A stretch of 64,000 bases of DNA from Proteobacteria bacterium 005FR1 (GTDB lineage: Bacteria > Pseudomonadota > Gammaproteobacteria > Pseudomonadales > Cellvibrionaceae): positions 1,325,637-1,389,636 of the forward strand of contig WACF01000001.1 in assembly GCA_026192395.1 (NCBI GenBank). The letters run 5' to 3'. A program made the position numbers and the translations under genes. The notes under the pieces were generated by a model, which worked only from the letters and a program-made list of their open reading frames with translations, had not been told where the DNA came from and searched no databases. Within the stretch, counting starts at the first letter, position 1, and every line of letters begins with the position of its first letter. Shown here one piece after another: positions 1-7,629 of this stretch.

Positions 1-364
1 CGCCGGGAGACTCCACGTCGTAGGCTTTGACGATCTCATGGCCCATGTCGGCAGCCATGGTGTACTGGACGGGACCGATACCACCCTCGTCTACCGAGGT
101 GTTGCGCCAGGCGTTGTGGGTGAAATGAGAGTCGATGGAGACGCCAACCACTTCCACATTGCGCTTCTTGAACTCTTCCATTCGGTGGTCGAAAGCCAGC
201 AGCTCTGACGGACACACGAAGGTGAAGTCCAGCGGCCAGAAGAAGATTACCGCCTTCTTGCCCTTGATAGCTTGAGACAGGTTGAACTCGTCCACGATTT
301 CGCCGGAAGCGAGCACTGCAGGTACAGTGAAGTCCGGTGCGGGTTTACCGACTAGTACGCTCAT
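1..364 (-). CDS. Peroxiredoxin (AhpC/Prx1 type), C-terminus cut by window edge
   Basis: Thiol peroxidase of the typical 2-Cys AhpC/Prx1 family, which reduces hydrogen peroxide and organic peroxides in the cytoplasm. About 121 codons are visible. The peroxidatic cysteine lies in DFTFVCPSELLAFD (Cys51), the family signature. The resolving cysteine, expected in the last quarter, is outside the window, so 1-Cys or 2-Cys mechanism cannot be settled. The ATG at 364 is preceded by AGGAG eight bases upstream on the minus strand. An OxyR-like half site sits about 145 bp upstream. Family assignment is firm; the exact orthologue (ahpC or a separate prx) is not. Confidence 0.93.
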   Translation of the reverse strand, partial: MSVLVGKPAPDFTVPAVLASGEIVDEFNLSQAIKGKKAVIFFWPLDFTFVCPSELLAFDHRMEEFKKRNVEVVGVSIDSHFTHNAWRNTSVDEGGIGPVQYTMAADMGHEIVKAYDVESPG

Positions 365-508
365 ATTGCTTCTCCTGAGTTGAGTAGTGTCCACTGAAAA
401 GAGACTGCCGACGCCCGGTGCACATCCGCCCTTTGCGAAACGTGCTTACCGCCGCCAGCCCCTGTTTTGATCGGGTAGAGTAATTTTCAATCAGTCACCC
501 TACCCCTA

Positions 509-523
509 ATAGATAGCCGCTAT
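509..523. promoter_or_regulatory. Candidate OxyR half site
   Basis: ATAG-N7-CTAT, the half-operator of the OxyR consensus, lies upstream of the peroxiredoxin gene. The second half site expected ten bases on is not recognisable on either side, so this is only a candidate. The downstream gene being a peroxidase makes it plausible. Confidence 0.35.
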
Positions 524-651
524 GGTAACGCAGCCCCGATCCGCTTACTCATTGATTTTGCAAATGAACTTGATAAAACCAGCGCTATCGAGGCCGTTCT
601 GGTCCGAATCTTTCATCTGTACTCGCGGATGGGAACCTCTATCATCTGTGT

Positions 652-680
652 TTGACAATGATTCTCATTCTATCTACACT
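652..680 (+). promoter_or_regulatory. bfd promoter with overlapping Fur-like box
   Basis: A perfect -35 TTGACA (652-657), a 17-bp spacer and a -10 TACACT (675-680) lie 50 bp before bfd. The 19 bases at 654-672 match the Fur consensus GATAATGATAATCATTATC at 14 positions and cover the -35 and spacer, so iron-bound Fur would block polymerase. Iron repression of bfd is well known in proteobacteria; regulation here is inferred. Confidence 0.72.
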
Positions 681-729
681 TTCCAACAACTTACTTTTGT
701 AGATTGGCTCAGCTGGGAATTGGAACGCC

Positions 730-927
730 ATGTACGTTTGTCTCTGCAACGGCATCACCGACCGCGAAATCAAACAGTCTATCCGTGAAGGCGCCAGTAG
801 TCTTCAGGACCTGCACGACAACTTGGGTGTGGCCAGCCAATGCGGCCAGTGCGCCTGCCTGACGCAGGAACTGCTCGACGACACGCTGCGCGACCTGGAC
901 GGCGGCCTCGCCTACGCGGCGGCCTAG
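730..927 (+). CDS. bfd: Bacterioferritin-associated ferredoxin
   Basis: A 65-residue [2Fe-2S] protein that docks on bacterioferritin and passes electrons to its heme so that stored ferric iron is released as ferrous iron. The four cluster cysteines are visible in the usual Bfd spacing: Cys4 and Cys6 (YVCLC) and Cys38 and Cys41 (QCGQC). Length matches the family (about 64). It starts with the typical MYVC. It stands 526 bp ahead of bfr on the same strand and has its own Fur-like promoter, so release and storage are probably controlled separately. Confidence 0.95.
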   Translation: MYVCLCNGITDREIKQSIREGASSLQDLHDNLGVASQCGQCACLTQELLDDTLRDLDGGLAYAAA

Positions 928-1108
928 GGGTCCTCACCCATCTACCCGGACCCGCCGCCTCAGGTGGCGGTTCGTAACTCTGCGAGTCTCTTCGTCTACT
1001 TCTTTCCTCTGCCCTGAAGCCAATTGGCTTTCGACGCCGATCGCTCCTGAGAGACTGACAACGATTTTGCTGCCGGTCGCCTTCCTCGCTGCTCCCATAT
1101 TCATCTAT

Positions 1109-1168
1109 AAACCACCGCGTCATTCCGGCGAAGGCCGGAATCCATTCGGACCGATGCTGCGGTAGATG
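1109..1168 (+). repeat. Dispersed palindromic repeat, copy 1
   Basis: The core CATTCCGGCGAAGGCCGGAA is a near-perfect palindrome (stem TTCCGGC/GCCGGAA). The 60-bp unit recurs at 1306-1365 with only a few changes. Core elements of this kind are familiar REP-like intergenic repeats in beta- and gammaproteobacteria. Confidence 0.8.
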
Positions 1169-1251
1169 TGGGCTCTAAGCCCGGCGTCCCGGCGTGACTG
1201 GCAAATGACGGGCCGCTGGAGGACGATGCGCGCCTCCGTGCCCTCGTTTTT

Positions 1252-1278
1252 TGGATTCCGGCCTTCGCCGGAATGACG
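1252..1278 (-). repeat. Dispersed palindromic repeat core, inverted copy
   Basis: The same palindromic core as at 1120-1146 in the opposite orientation, lying between the two direct copies. The flanking 30 bp are not shared, so only the core is repeated. Confidence 0.75.
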
Positions 1279-1305
1279 GAGGTTGGGGTGCGCGCTCCGA
1301 TGCTT

Positions 1306-1365
1306 AAACCACTGCGTCATTCCGGCGCAGGCCGGAATCCATTCGGGCCGATGCTGCGGTAGTTG
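1306..1365 (+). repeat. Dispersed palindromic repeat, copy 2
   Basis: Second direct copy of the 60-bp unit at 1109-1168. It includes the same downstream flank after the palindrome, so the duplicated unit is longer than the REP-like core. Confidence 0.8.
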
Positions 1366-1370
1366 TCGGC

Positions 1371-1405
1371 GCGACTGGCGACTGGCGACTGGCGACTGAC
1401 GACTG
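1371..1405. repeat. Heptamer tandem tract, five units
   Basis: Four exact GCGACTG units followed by ACGACTG, head to tail without gaps, 49 bp before the bfr start. On the minus strand it reads CAGTCGC, the same unit found after several stop codons in this window. This tract is the one that does not follow a recognisable gene end. Confidence 0.85.
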
Positions 1406-1453
1406 TTATCATGCCGACCTTCGCTTATTGTAAGAAAACCCCGGGAGCTGATG

Positions 1454-1918
1454 ATGAAAGGCGACAAGAAAGTTATTTCGATTCTCAACAAGGTACTGGG
1501 TAATGAGCTGATCGCCATCAATCAGTACTTTTTGCATTCACGCATGTTCAAGGACTGGGGTCTGAAGCAACTTGCTGATCACGAGTACGAAGAATCGATC
1601 GACGAAATGAAGCACGCCGATGAGCTGATCGAGCGCATTCTGTTCCTCGAAGGCATTCCCAATCTACAGGATCTGGGCAAGCTGCTGATCGGTGAAAACA
1701 CCCAGGAAATGCTGGAATGCGATCTGAAGCTGGAAATGCAGGCCATTCCCGACCTGCGCGACGGCATCGCCTACTGTGAATCGGTCAGCGATTACGGCAG
1801 CCGCGAGCTGCTGGAGAAGATTCTGGAATCAGAAGAAGAGCACGTGGACTGGATTGAAACGCAACTGTCACTGATCAAGTCAGTGGGCATTCAAAACTAC
1901 CAGCAATCCATGATGTAA
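1454..1918 (+). CDS. bfr: Bacterioferritin
   Basis: Heme-containing ferritin of 24 subunits that oxidises and stores iron in the cytoplasm. I chose the second of two adjacent ATG codons: GGGAG at 1443-1447 is six bases from it but only three from the first, and the numbering then matches the family exactly. Ferroxidase ligands Glu18, Glu51 and His54 are present, and Met52, the axial heme ligand shared across the dimer, is in DEMKHAD. The C-terminal [10 protein letters not shown]-type ferroxidase helix (ESEEEHVDW) is intact. Length 154 is normal. Bfd, its reductase partner, is the preceding gene. Confidence 0.95.
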   Translation: MKGDKKVISILNKVLGNELIAINQYFLHSRMFKDWGLKQLADHEYEESIDEMKHADELIERILFLEGIPNLQDLGKLLIGENTQEMLECDLKLEMQAIPDLRDGIAYCESVSDYGSRELLEKILESEEEHVDWIETQLSLIKSVGIQNYQQSMM

Positions 1919-1920
1919 GA

Positions 1921-1935
1921 GATCAGTCTCCAGTC
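1921..1935 (+). repeat. Heptamer remnant after bfr
   Basis: AGTCTCC-AGTCGAC begins six bases after the bfr stop codon, in the bfr sense direction. Only two degenerate units remain. Confidence 0.5.
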
Positions 1936-1950
1936 GACGGTCCTTAGAAA

Positions 1951-1984
1951 AAAAGCGGGCGGCAAATACCGCCCGCTTTTTTTT
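1951..1984. terminator. Bidirectional intrinsic terminator between bfr and the class V aminotransferase
   Basis: A 12-bp stem (1951-1962 with 1969-1980) encloses a 6-base loop, GC-rich in the inner eight pairs, with A-runs on the left and T-runs on the right. It can therefore stop transcription from both convergent genes. Confidence 0.9.
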
Positions 1985-1985
1985 C

Positions 1986-2004
1986 TGGAGACTGGGAACT
2001 GGTG
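1986..2004 (-). repeat. Heptamer remnant after the class V aminotransferase
   Basis: Read on the minus strand, three degenerate units (GTCACCA, GTTCCCA, GTCTCC) follow the aminotransferase stop codon by four bases. With 1921-1935 they flank the terminator symmetrically. Confidence 0.5.
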
Positions 2005-2008
2005 ACGT

Positions 2009-3184
2009 TTATCCGTAAACCTTGTTCGCCGCGTTAACCGCAACGCCGCTATTGATGTCCGCCCCCATCGCCGTCAGCGTGCTGTCCAGCGCACCGAGGC
2101 AGAACAGGACGTTCTTGCGGTTGCAGGCGAAGCCCATCAGACCGATCCGCCAGACCTTGCCCGCCAGCGCGCCGAGTCCTGCGCCGATTTCAAGACTGTA
2201 GTTGGCCAGCAGTTGCTGTCGCACGGTGGCGTCGTCCACGCCGTCGGGAATCGATACGCTGTTCAACTGCGGCAGGCGCTCTTCCGGCGCCACCACCAGT
2301 GAGAGGCCCATGGCTTCGAGGCCTGCGGCCAGCGCACGGTGATGCAGGTCGTGGCGCTCCCAGGCGGCCTGCAAACCTTCTTCCTTCAGAATCAGCAAGG
2401 ATTCGTGCAGGGCATAAAGTGCGTTGATAGGCGCCGTGTGGTGGTAGGCGCGCTTGGATTCGCCGCCCCAGTAGCCCATCACCAGATCCATATCCAGGAA
2501 CCAGCTCTGGACCTTGTTCTTGCGGGCCTTGATGACCTCGATCGCACGCTCGCTGAAAGTGACCGGCGAGATACCGGGAACGCAGGACAGGCATTTCTGG
2601 GTTCCGGAATAGATCGCATCGGCGCCCCAGCCGTCCACGTCCACTTCGATGCCACCGAGTGAAGTCACTGTATCCACGATGGACAGGCAGTCGTACTGCT
2701 TTGCCAGCGCACACAGCGTTTTCGCATCGGAGCGCGCACCGGTGGAGGTTTCCGCGTGGACGAAGGCCAGCACCTTGGCCTGGGGATTGGCTTTCAGCGC
2801 CTCCTCGACCTTGGTCGGGTCCACCGCCTTGCCCCAGTCGTCCTGCACCATCACTGCGGTGGCGCCACAGCGCTCGACGTTCTCCTTCATGCGACCGCCG
2901 AACACGCCGTTCTGACAGACGACAACGGTGTCACCCGGCTCGAGCAGATTCACAAAGCAAGCCTCCATTCCGGCGGAACCGGGCGCGGAGACCGGCAAAG
3001 TCAGCCGGTTCTGGGTCTGGAAGGCGTATTGCAGTAATTCCTTGATGGAATCCATCAGCCCGATGAATGCCGGATCCAGATGGCCGATGGTCGGGCGCGA
3101 CAGCGCCTCGAGAATGCGCGGGTTTACGTCGGACGGGCCGGGGCCCATGAGAGTTCGTACGGGCGGGTTGAAGGGACCTGTCAT
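2009..3184 (-). CDS. Class V aminotransferase, alanine-glyoxylate/serine-glyoxylate type
   Basis: PLP enzyme of fold type I that transfers an amino group to glyoxylate or another 2-oxo acid; the donor is not predictable from sequence alone. The Schiff-base lysine is Lys197 in YSGTQKCLS. PSDVNPRILEA near the N-terminus and the SIVDTVTSLGG segment (Asp171, the pyridine-nitrogen ligand) are typical of the alanine-glyoxylate aminotransferase branch. The 391-residue length matches the family. It converges on bfr and shares its terminator. Cytosolic, no signal peptide. Purine-linked (S)-ureidoglycine transaminases are close relatives, but no purine genes are next to it. Confidence 0.88.
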   Translation of the reverse strand: MTGPFNPPVRTLMGPGPSDVNPRILEALSRPTIGHLDPAFIGLMDSIKELLQYAFQTQNRLTLPVSAPGSAGMEACFVNLLEPGDTVVVCQNGVFGGRMKENVERCGATAVMVQDDWGKAVDPTKVEEALKANPQAKVLAFVHAETSTGARSDAKTLCALAKQYDCLSIVDTVTSLGGIEVDVDGWGADAIYSGTQKCLSCVPGISPVTFSERAIEVIKARKNKVQSWFLDMDLVMGYWGGESKRAYHHTAPINALYALHESLLILKEEGLQAAWERHDLHHRALAAGLEAMGLSLVVAPEERLPQLNSVSIPDGVDDATVRQQLLANYSLEIGAGLGALAGKVWRIGLMGFACNRKNVLFCLGALDSTLTAMGADINSGVAVNAANKVYG

Positions 3185-3272
3185 GTTCGCTCAGCCTTTC
3201 GATGATGAAGTGAGTTGATGGAGGGTTGCGAAAGGCTGCCGATTCTACACCATCACCGAAGTGATAAAAAAA

Positions 3273-4154
3273 TCACGGCGACTCCTGATCCGGCAGCTCG
3301 CCCTCCCCGCTCGGCTCATCATCCACAAACGCAGCAGCAATCCGCCCGGCGATGTGCGCCGGAATCACCAGCACCAGTTGCGCCGCGAGGGGCTCGGTGG
3401 AATTGCGCACCAGGTTGCCGGCCACGTAAGTGCCATAGGCGGGATACAGGTCCTTGTAGGCTTCCTTCCGCTGCCGACTGTTCTGCTTGTCATGCAGGTA
3501 ACTGACGGCATCGCTGGACGCCTTGGCTTCGTAGTAAAGCGCGGCGAAGGGCAAGCTGTAGATGGCGGCGTTGGTACCCTTCATTTCGCGTCGCCCGAAG
3601 TCCTTGGCGTGGCCCGCCTCGTGCAGTGCAACGTTGATGTTGTCCGAGTAGAGGTAAATGGTGTTGGTGTAGGGGTTGTAGGCATCACCGCCGAAGAAAC
3701 GTCCTGGCAGGATCGTATAGGAAGCCACACTGAACATTCCCAGGGTGAAACGCCAGCCGGCGCCCACCGCACGGTTTCTGAATAGGCGCTTCCACTGGTT
3801 TCCCGGCTTGTAGCAGTTGACCAGCACCTGGACGTTGTCCAGCTCATTCTCCTCCATGTAGTTGCGCAGCGCGGCGATGGTCTCCTCCGACATTTGATGG
3901 CTGTCCATCGAGGCATCCCACAGCATTAATTTGCGCAGCAGACTCTCCGGCCAGATCCAGTCGGCGTGATCGAGAAAGGGGTGGGGCTCGCCGATATAGA
4001 ACTGCTGCTCCATCGGCGGTGACAGGGGCATGTCGGTGGCAAGTCGTCCGGTGCCGTATTCGTAGGGCGCGGACACACAGCCGGTCACCAGAGCGATGCT
4101 CACGAGCAATCCGGCAAAGGCGAGCCGGCGCCAACCACTGCGCAATACGGTCAT
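3273..4154 (-). CDS. Lipoprotein with an HExxH zinc-protease-like motif
   Basis: I do not recognise a named family. The likely start is the internal ATG at 4154: AAGGATA precedes it, and it opens directly into a lipoprotein signal (hydrophobic stretch, then VTGC, lipid-carrying Cys26). The mature part has HEAGHAKDF (His178, Glu179, His182), the HExxH zinc motif of metallopeptidases, preceded by aromatic strands (YNPYTNTIYLYSD) that look like the edge strand of a gluzincin-type site. A third zinc ligand is not obvious. A hydrophobic C-terminal stretch (LAAQLVLVIPAHIAGRIAAA) may be a membrane or core helix. Length 293. It stands alone, ahead of moaA on the opposite strand. Confidence 0.72.
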   Translation of the reverse strand: MTVLRSGWRRLAFAGLLVSIALVTGCVSAPYEYGTGRLATDMPLSPPMEQQFYIGEPHPFLDHADWIWPESLLRKLMLWDASMDSHQMSEETIAALRNYMEENELDNVQVLVNCYKPGNQWKRLFRNRAVGAGWRFTLGMFSVASYTILPGRFFGGDAYNPYTNTIYLYSDNINVALHEAGHAKDFGRREMKGTNAAIYSLPFAALYYEAKASSDAVSYLHDKQNSRQRKEAYKDLYPAYGTYVAGNLVRNSTEPLAAQLVLVIPAHIAGRIAAAFVDDEPSGEGELPDQESP

Positions 4155-4370
4155 TTCGCTATCCTTGACTGCATTATTGTGAATGGGCCGAAAGTAGCGC
4201 CGGCCCCGATCCAAGTCAACGCATGACATTTCTTTGCACGCGAGGAGCACCCTTCCAGGGAACGACTGCAGGTGAAGATTGCATAGGGAGATGGCGGCAA
4301 GATGAAAAACCGCTGTGGTTCAGCGGGCGGCCAATTTGCCCTCCGCCCCTGCCTTTTGGCCACAATCTGC

Positions 4371-4379
4371 TGCTAGAAT
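4371..4379 (+). promoter_or_regulatory. Candidate extended -10 promoter of the moaA operon
   Basis: TGC-TAGAAT forms an extended -10 about 70 bp before moaA. No good -35 is at the right distance, which extended -10 promoters tolerate. Confidence 0.4.
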
Positions 4380-4397
4380 AGCCCGCTCCTTCGTTTG

Positions 4398-4429
4398 CTC
4401 GCCTGCCGGCACGCCGCCTGGGCAGCGAG
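4398..4429 (+). other. Hairpin in the moaA leader
   Basis: CTCG-C-CTGCC pairs with GGCAG-CGAG (nine pairs, one bulged C), ending 17 bases before the moaA start and just upstream of the AGGAAAGG ribosome binding site. It could affect initiation. I could not match it to the molybdenum-cofactor riboswitch consensus. Confidence 0.4.
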
Positions 4430-4446
4430 AATAGTCAGGAAAGGCC

Positions 4447-5433
4447 ATGTCCTTGATCGACCCTTTTCAGCGCAGCATTACTTACCTTCGCATTTCGGTC
4501 ACCGACCGCTGCGACTTCCGTTGCGTGTATTGCATGAACGAGGAGATGACCTTCCTCCCCCGCTCTCAGGTGCTTAGCCTCGAAGAACTGGCGGACATCG
4601 GTCGGGCCTTCACCGAGCTGGGCGTAAAGAAAATCCGCATTACCGGCGGCGAGCCGCTGGTGCGCCGCAACGTGATGGCCCTGTTCCGGCGGCTGGGTCA
4701 GCTGAAAGGACTCGATGAACTGACGCTGACCACCAACGGCTCCCAGCTCACCCGCTTTGCCAAGGATCTGCGTAGCGCTGGCGTAAAGCGACTGAACATC
4801 AGCCTCGATAGCCTGCGTGCGGACCGCTTCCGCGAGCTGACCCGCGTCGGCGAGCTGGATAAGGTACTGGCCGGTATTGAAGCCGCCAGGGCCGCTGGCT
4901 TCAAACGCATCAAATTGAATAGCGTGATCCTGAAAAACCGCAACGCGGATGAAGTGATTGACTTGGTGGCCTTTGCGAAAGCGAATGATCTGGACATCAG
5001 CTTCATCGAGGAAATGCCGCTCGGCTCGGTGACCGATCACGTGCGCCGCGAGGAATTCTGCAGCAGCCGTGAACTGCGGGAGCAGCTGTCCGGCAGCTTC
5101 GAACTCACACCGCTTTCCGAACAAACCGGAGGCCCTTCGCGATATTGGCAAGTGGACGATTCCGCAACCCGCGTCGGTTTCATTTCGCCGCATAGCGAAA
5201 ACTTCTGCGCGAGCTGCAACCGCGTTCGCCTGACTGCGGAAGGCCGATTGCTTTTGTGTCTCGGCAACGAACACTCAGTGGATTTGAAAGCGGTGGTACG
5301 CCGTTATCCCGGCGATCAGGAGCGGCTCAAAGCAGCCATCGTCGATGCAATCAAGATCAAGCCGGAACGCCATTACTTCACTCATGACGACGAGCCGCAG
5401 ATTCTTCGCCTGATGAATACCACCGGCGGTTGA
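4447..5433 (+). CDS. moaA: GTP 3',8-cyclase
   Basis: Radical SAM enzyme that, with MoaC, converts GTP to cyclic pyranopterin monophosphate, the first step of molybdenum cofactor synthesis. The SAM-binding 4Fe-4S motif is CDFRCVYC (CxxxCxxC) near residue 20, followed by the GGEPLVRR segment. The second, GTP-binding cluster is provided by [18 protein letters not shown] in the last third. The C-terminus ends in the Gly-Gly pair needed for activity. Length 328 is standard. It leads moaB and moeA; moaC, moaD and moaE lie 40 kb away. Confidence 0.97.
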   Translation: MSLIDPFQRSITYLRISVTDRCDFRCVYCMNEEMTFLPRSQVLSLEELADIGRAFTELGVKKIRITGGEPLVRRNVMALFRRLGQLKGLDELTLTTNGSQLTRFAKDLRSAGVKRLNISLDSLRADRFRELTRVGELDKVLAGIEAARAAGFKRIKLNSVILKNRNADEVIDLVAFAKANDLDISFIEEMPLGSVTDHVRREEFCSSRELREQLSGSFELTPLSEQTGGPSRYWQVDDSATRVGFISPHSENFCASCNRVRLTAEGRLLLCLGNEHSVDLKAVVRRYPGDQERLKAAIVDAIKIKPERHYFTHDDEPQILRLMNTTGG

Positions 5434-5468
5434 CCGTCGCATCCAACGTTACTTTCAGAGTTCTTGCC

Positions 5469-5981
5469 ATGCAAAGTAATTCTTTCATTCCCTTGCAAGT
5501 CGCGGTGCTCACGGTCTCCGATACCCGCACACCTGAAACCGACACCTCCGGAAAATTCCTGGCCGACTCGCTGGTGGAAGCCGGCCATCAACTGGCGGCA
5601 CACACCATCGTTCGCGATGATATCTACCAGATTCGCGCGCAACTTTCGCAGTGGATTGCCGATGCCGGCGTGCAGGCAGTGCTGATCACCGGCGGCACCG
5701 GATTCACGATGCGCGACAGCACCCCGGAAGCGGTCAGTGTGTTGCTGGATAAGGAAGTGCCGGGCTTTGGCGAACTGTTTCGGCAACTGTCCTACGAAGA
5801 CATCGGCAGCTCCACTATCCAATCCCGCGCGCTGGCGGGTCTGGCAAATCGCACGATCATTTTCTGCCTGCCCGGCTCCACCGGCGCTTGCCGTCTCGGC
5901 TGGGAAAAAATCATTCGCGGCCAGCTCGACAGTACGCACAAGCCCTGCAATTACGCCACCCTGGTCGGCCAGCCGCGATGA
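5469..5981 (+). CDS. moaB: Molybdenum cofactor biosynthesis protein B
   Basis: MogA/MoaB-fold protein that adenylates or binds molybdopterin before metal insertion. VLTVSDTRTPETDTSG at the N-terminus and LITGGTGFTMRDSTPEA in the middle are the two pterin-binding signatures of the fold. I use the ATG at 5469, which gives 170 residues, the usual length; the frame is also open from a TTG overlapping the moaA stop, but the extra 13 residues are not family-like. The gene overlaps moeA by four bases (ATGA), which implies translational coupling. Confidence 0.94.
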   Translation: MQSNSFIPLQVAVLTVSDTRTPETDTSGKFLADSLVEAGHQLAAHTIVRDDIYQIRAQLSQWIADAGVQAVLITGGTGFTMRDSTPEAVSVLLDKEVPGFGELFRQLSYEDIGSSTIQSRALAGLANRTIIFCLPGSTGACRLGWEKIIRGQLDSTHKPCNYATLVGQPR

Positions 5982-7183
5982 GCGGGTCGGTGATGCTCAG
6001 CGTCGAGGAAGCTACCCGGCAATTACTCGCTTCGGTGAATCCGCTAGCGGACGTCGAGGAAGTCGGTCTGCTCGACGCCTACCATCGGGTGCTTGCCTCG
6101 CCGCATTTCTCCCGCACCGATGTACCACCCGCGGATGTTAGCGCGATGGACGGCTATGCGGTGAAGGCCGCGGATTGTGAAGCGGGCAGCTGGATTCCCG
6201 TGAGTCAGCGAATTCCCGCCGGCAAAGCGCCGGTCGCGCTCAAGCCCGGCACCGCGGCGCGGATCTTCACCGGCGGGGTCATTCCCCCCGGCGCCGATGC
6301 AGTCGTGATCCAGGAGAATTGCGAAACCGACGACAACCGGGTGCGCTTCCTCCAGCAGGTCCAGCCGGGCGACCACCTCCGTCCCCGCGGGCAGGACATG
6401 CAAAAGGATTCACAGGTGCTGCCCGCCGGCCGGCTGCTAATGCCTCAGGACCTGGGGGTATTGGCGGGCGCTGGAATCGAGCGGGTGAACGTATTCCGCC
6501 GATTGCGGGTCGCTGTGCTTGCCTCTGGCGACGAGCTGGTGGAACCGGGCCAAGCCCTGGCTCCCGGTCAGATTTACAATGCAAACCGCTATACGCTGCA
6601 CGGCTTACTGAGCGGTTTGAATATCGAAGTTCGCCATTACCCCCCGATTCCCGACAGTTTCGCCGCGACCGAAGCCGCCTTACAGCTGGCGGCGGGAGAA
6701 TGCGATCTGGTGATCAGCACTGGCGGCGTATCGGTTGGCGAGGAGGATCACATCAAGGAGGCAGTGACCCGATTGGGTGAGCTGCAGCTGTGGAAGCTGA
6801 AGATGAAGCCAGGCAAACCGCTGGCCTACGGTTGCATCGGCAGCACGCCTTTTTTCGGTCTCCCCGGGAACCCCGTGGCAGTGTTCGTGACCTTCATTGT
6901 CGCGGTTCGCCCTTACCTGTTGGCCATGCAAGGAGCCGGAGAGGTGCAGCCGGAAACTGCACGAATCCCGGCGGCTTTCGCGGTTGAACGAGCCAACAGC
7001 CGACAGGAATATGTCCGCGTCCGTATCGAGCAAGGTCAATTGCATATCTATCGCAGCCAGGATTCGGGCGTGATGTCTTCCACCAGCTGGGCCAATGCCC
7101 TGGCCATTATCCCGCCGAATACCACTATTTCTCCCGGTGACGAACTTGAGGCCATTCCTTACAGTCACCTGGGCATACTCTGA
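5978..7183 (+). CDS. moeA: Molybdopterin molybdenumtransferase
   Basis: Inserts molybdate into adenylated molybdopterin, the last step of basic Moco synthesis. The 401 residues show the four-domain MoeA layout: N-terminal SVEEATRQLL, domain II beta-barrel with IFTGGVIPPGADAVV, domain III MoaB-like fold with STGGVSVGEEDHI, GKPLAYG and FGLPGNPVAVFVTF, then the C-terminal beta-barrel. The ATG overlaps the moaB stop as ATGA. Alternative upstream starts would only add residues read from the moaB frame. Confidence 0.96.
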   Translation: MSGSVMLSVEEATRQLLASVNPLADVEEVGLLDAYHRVLASPHFSRTDVPPADVSAMDGYAVKAADCEAGSWIPVSQRIPAGKAPVALKPGTAARIFTGGVIPPGADAVVIQENCETDDNRVRFLQQVQPGDHLRPRGQDMQKDSQVLPAGRLLMPQDLGVLAGAGIERVNVFRRLRVAVLASGDELVEPGQALAPGQIYNANRYTLHGLLSGLNIEVRHYPPIPDSFAATEAALQLAAGECDLVISTGGVSVGEEDHIKEAVTRLGELQLWKLKMKPGKPLAYGCIGSTPFFGLPGNPVAVFVTFIVAVRPYLLAMQGAGEVQPETARIPAAFAVERANSRQEYVRVRIEQGQLHIYRSQDSGVMSSTSWANALAIIPPNTTISPGDELEAIPYSHLGIL

Positions 7184-7203
7184 GATTTTCGAAAGGAGAA
7201 TCC

Positions 7204-7497
7204 ATGGACAAGCAAACCCGGACAGAACTGGAAGCAGCCGCCTTCCGCCGCCTACTCCAGCACCTGGACAGCCGCAAGGATGTGCAGAATATCGAGCTGA
7301 TGACGCTCGCCGGTTTTTGTCGCAATTGCCTCAGCAAATGGTACAGAGCCGCCGCCGAAGAACGCGGAATCGAGCTGGACTACGAAGACGTGCGGGAGAT
7401 GGTTTACGGTATGCCCTACGCCGAATGGAAAGAGAAATACCAGACCGAGGCCACACCGGAACAGCAGAAGGCATTCGAGGAACACAAGAAGGGATAG
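7204..7497 (+). CDS. DUF1244 family protein
   Basis: A 97-residue cytosolic protein with the conserved DUF1244 core: MTLAGFCRNCLSKWYRAAAE (two cysteines in CRNC), then VYGMPYAEWKEKYQ. The family is small, helical and found widely in proteobacteria; its biochemical role is not established, though the CxxC-like pair could bind metal. An AGGAG six bases before the ATG at 7204 supports the start. It follows moeA by 20 bp and is probably co-transcribed, but I infer no molybdenum role from that alone. Confidence 0.9.
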   Translation: MDKQTRTELEAAAFRRLLQHLDSRKDVQNIELMTLAGFCRNCLSKWYRAAAEERGIELDYEDVREMVYGMPYAEWKEKYQTEATPEQQKAFEEHKKG

Positions 7498-7498
7498 A

Positions 7499-7512
7499 AG
7501 TCGCCAGTCGCC
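7499..7512 (+). repeat. Heptamer pair after the DUF1244 gene
   Basis: Two exact AGTCGCC units begin two bases after the stop codon, in the sense direction of the gene. Confidence 0.7.
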
Positions 7513-7540
7513 ATGGCTCACTCCCTGACATCTTGGGCAA

Positions 7541-7578
7541 TGTCATCCGCTGGATCCCGGCTTGCGCCGAAATGACGT
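7541..7578. repeat. Degenerate REP-like palindrome
   Basis: A decayed copy of the palindromic core seen at 1120-1146: GTCATCCGCTGG then TCCCGGCTTGCGCCGAAATG. It lies between the two heptamer tracts of this convergent gap. Confidence 0.5.
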
Positions 7579-7590
7579 TTGTTGATCATT

Positions 7591-7625
7591 GGAGACTGAG
7601 GACTAGCGATTAGGGACTAGCGACT
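7591..7625 (-). repeat. Heptamer tract after the Omp85-type gene
   Basis: Five contiguous heptamers. On the minus strand they read AGTCGCT, AGTCCCT, AATCGCT, AGTCCTC, AGTCTCC, starting four bases after the stop codon of the Omp85-type gene, in its sense direction. Confidence 0.8.
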
Positions 7626-7629
7626 TCTT

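Larger units (their letters stand above)
365..729. other. Divergent intergenic region between peroxiredoxin and bfd
   Basis: A 365-bp gap between divergent genes. It holds the peroxiredoxin ribosome binding site, an OxyR-like half site (509-523) and the bfd promoter with its Fur-like box (652-680). I see no credible gene: the open frame that crosses the Fur box runs on into bfd in another frame and has no ribosome binding site. Confidence 0.7.
928..1453. other. Repeat-rich intergenic region between bfd and bfr
   Basis: This 526-bp gap has no supportable gene. It contains two direct copies of a 60-bp sequence (1109-1168 and 1306-1365), an inverted copy of their palindromic core (1252-1278) and a five-unit heptamer tract (1371-1405). 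A 133-residue minus-strand open frame here is built from these repeats and runs into bfr, so I do not call it. Confidence 0.75.

Noticed and set aside
522-788. 88-codon plus-strand open frame over the Fur-like box
   Set aside because: It spans the bfd promoter and start in another frame and has no ribosome binding site.
1120-1521. 133-codon minus-strand open frame between bfd and bfr
   Set aside because: It is translated from the REP-like repeats and heptamer tract and overlaps the bfr start.
3250-3275. Terminator after the HExxH lipoprotein gene
   Set aside because: ATCAC-TTCG-GTGAT forms a hairpin, but on the minus strand the T-run comes before it instead of after.
4381-4446. Molybdenum-cofactor riboswitch before moaA
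   Set aside because: There is a bulged hairpin before the ribosome binding site, but I could not place the conserved blocks of the known motif, and the leader looks too short.
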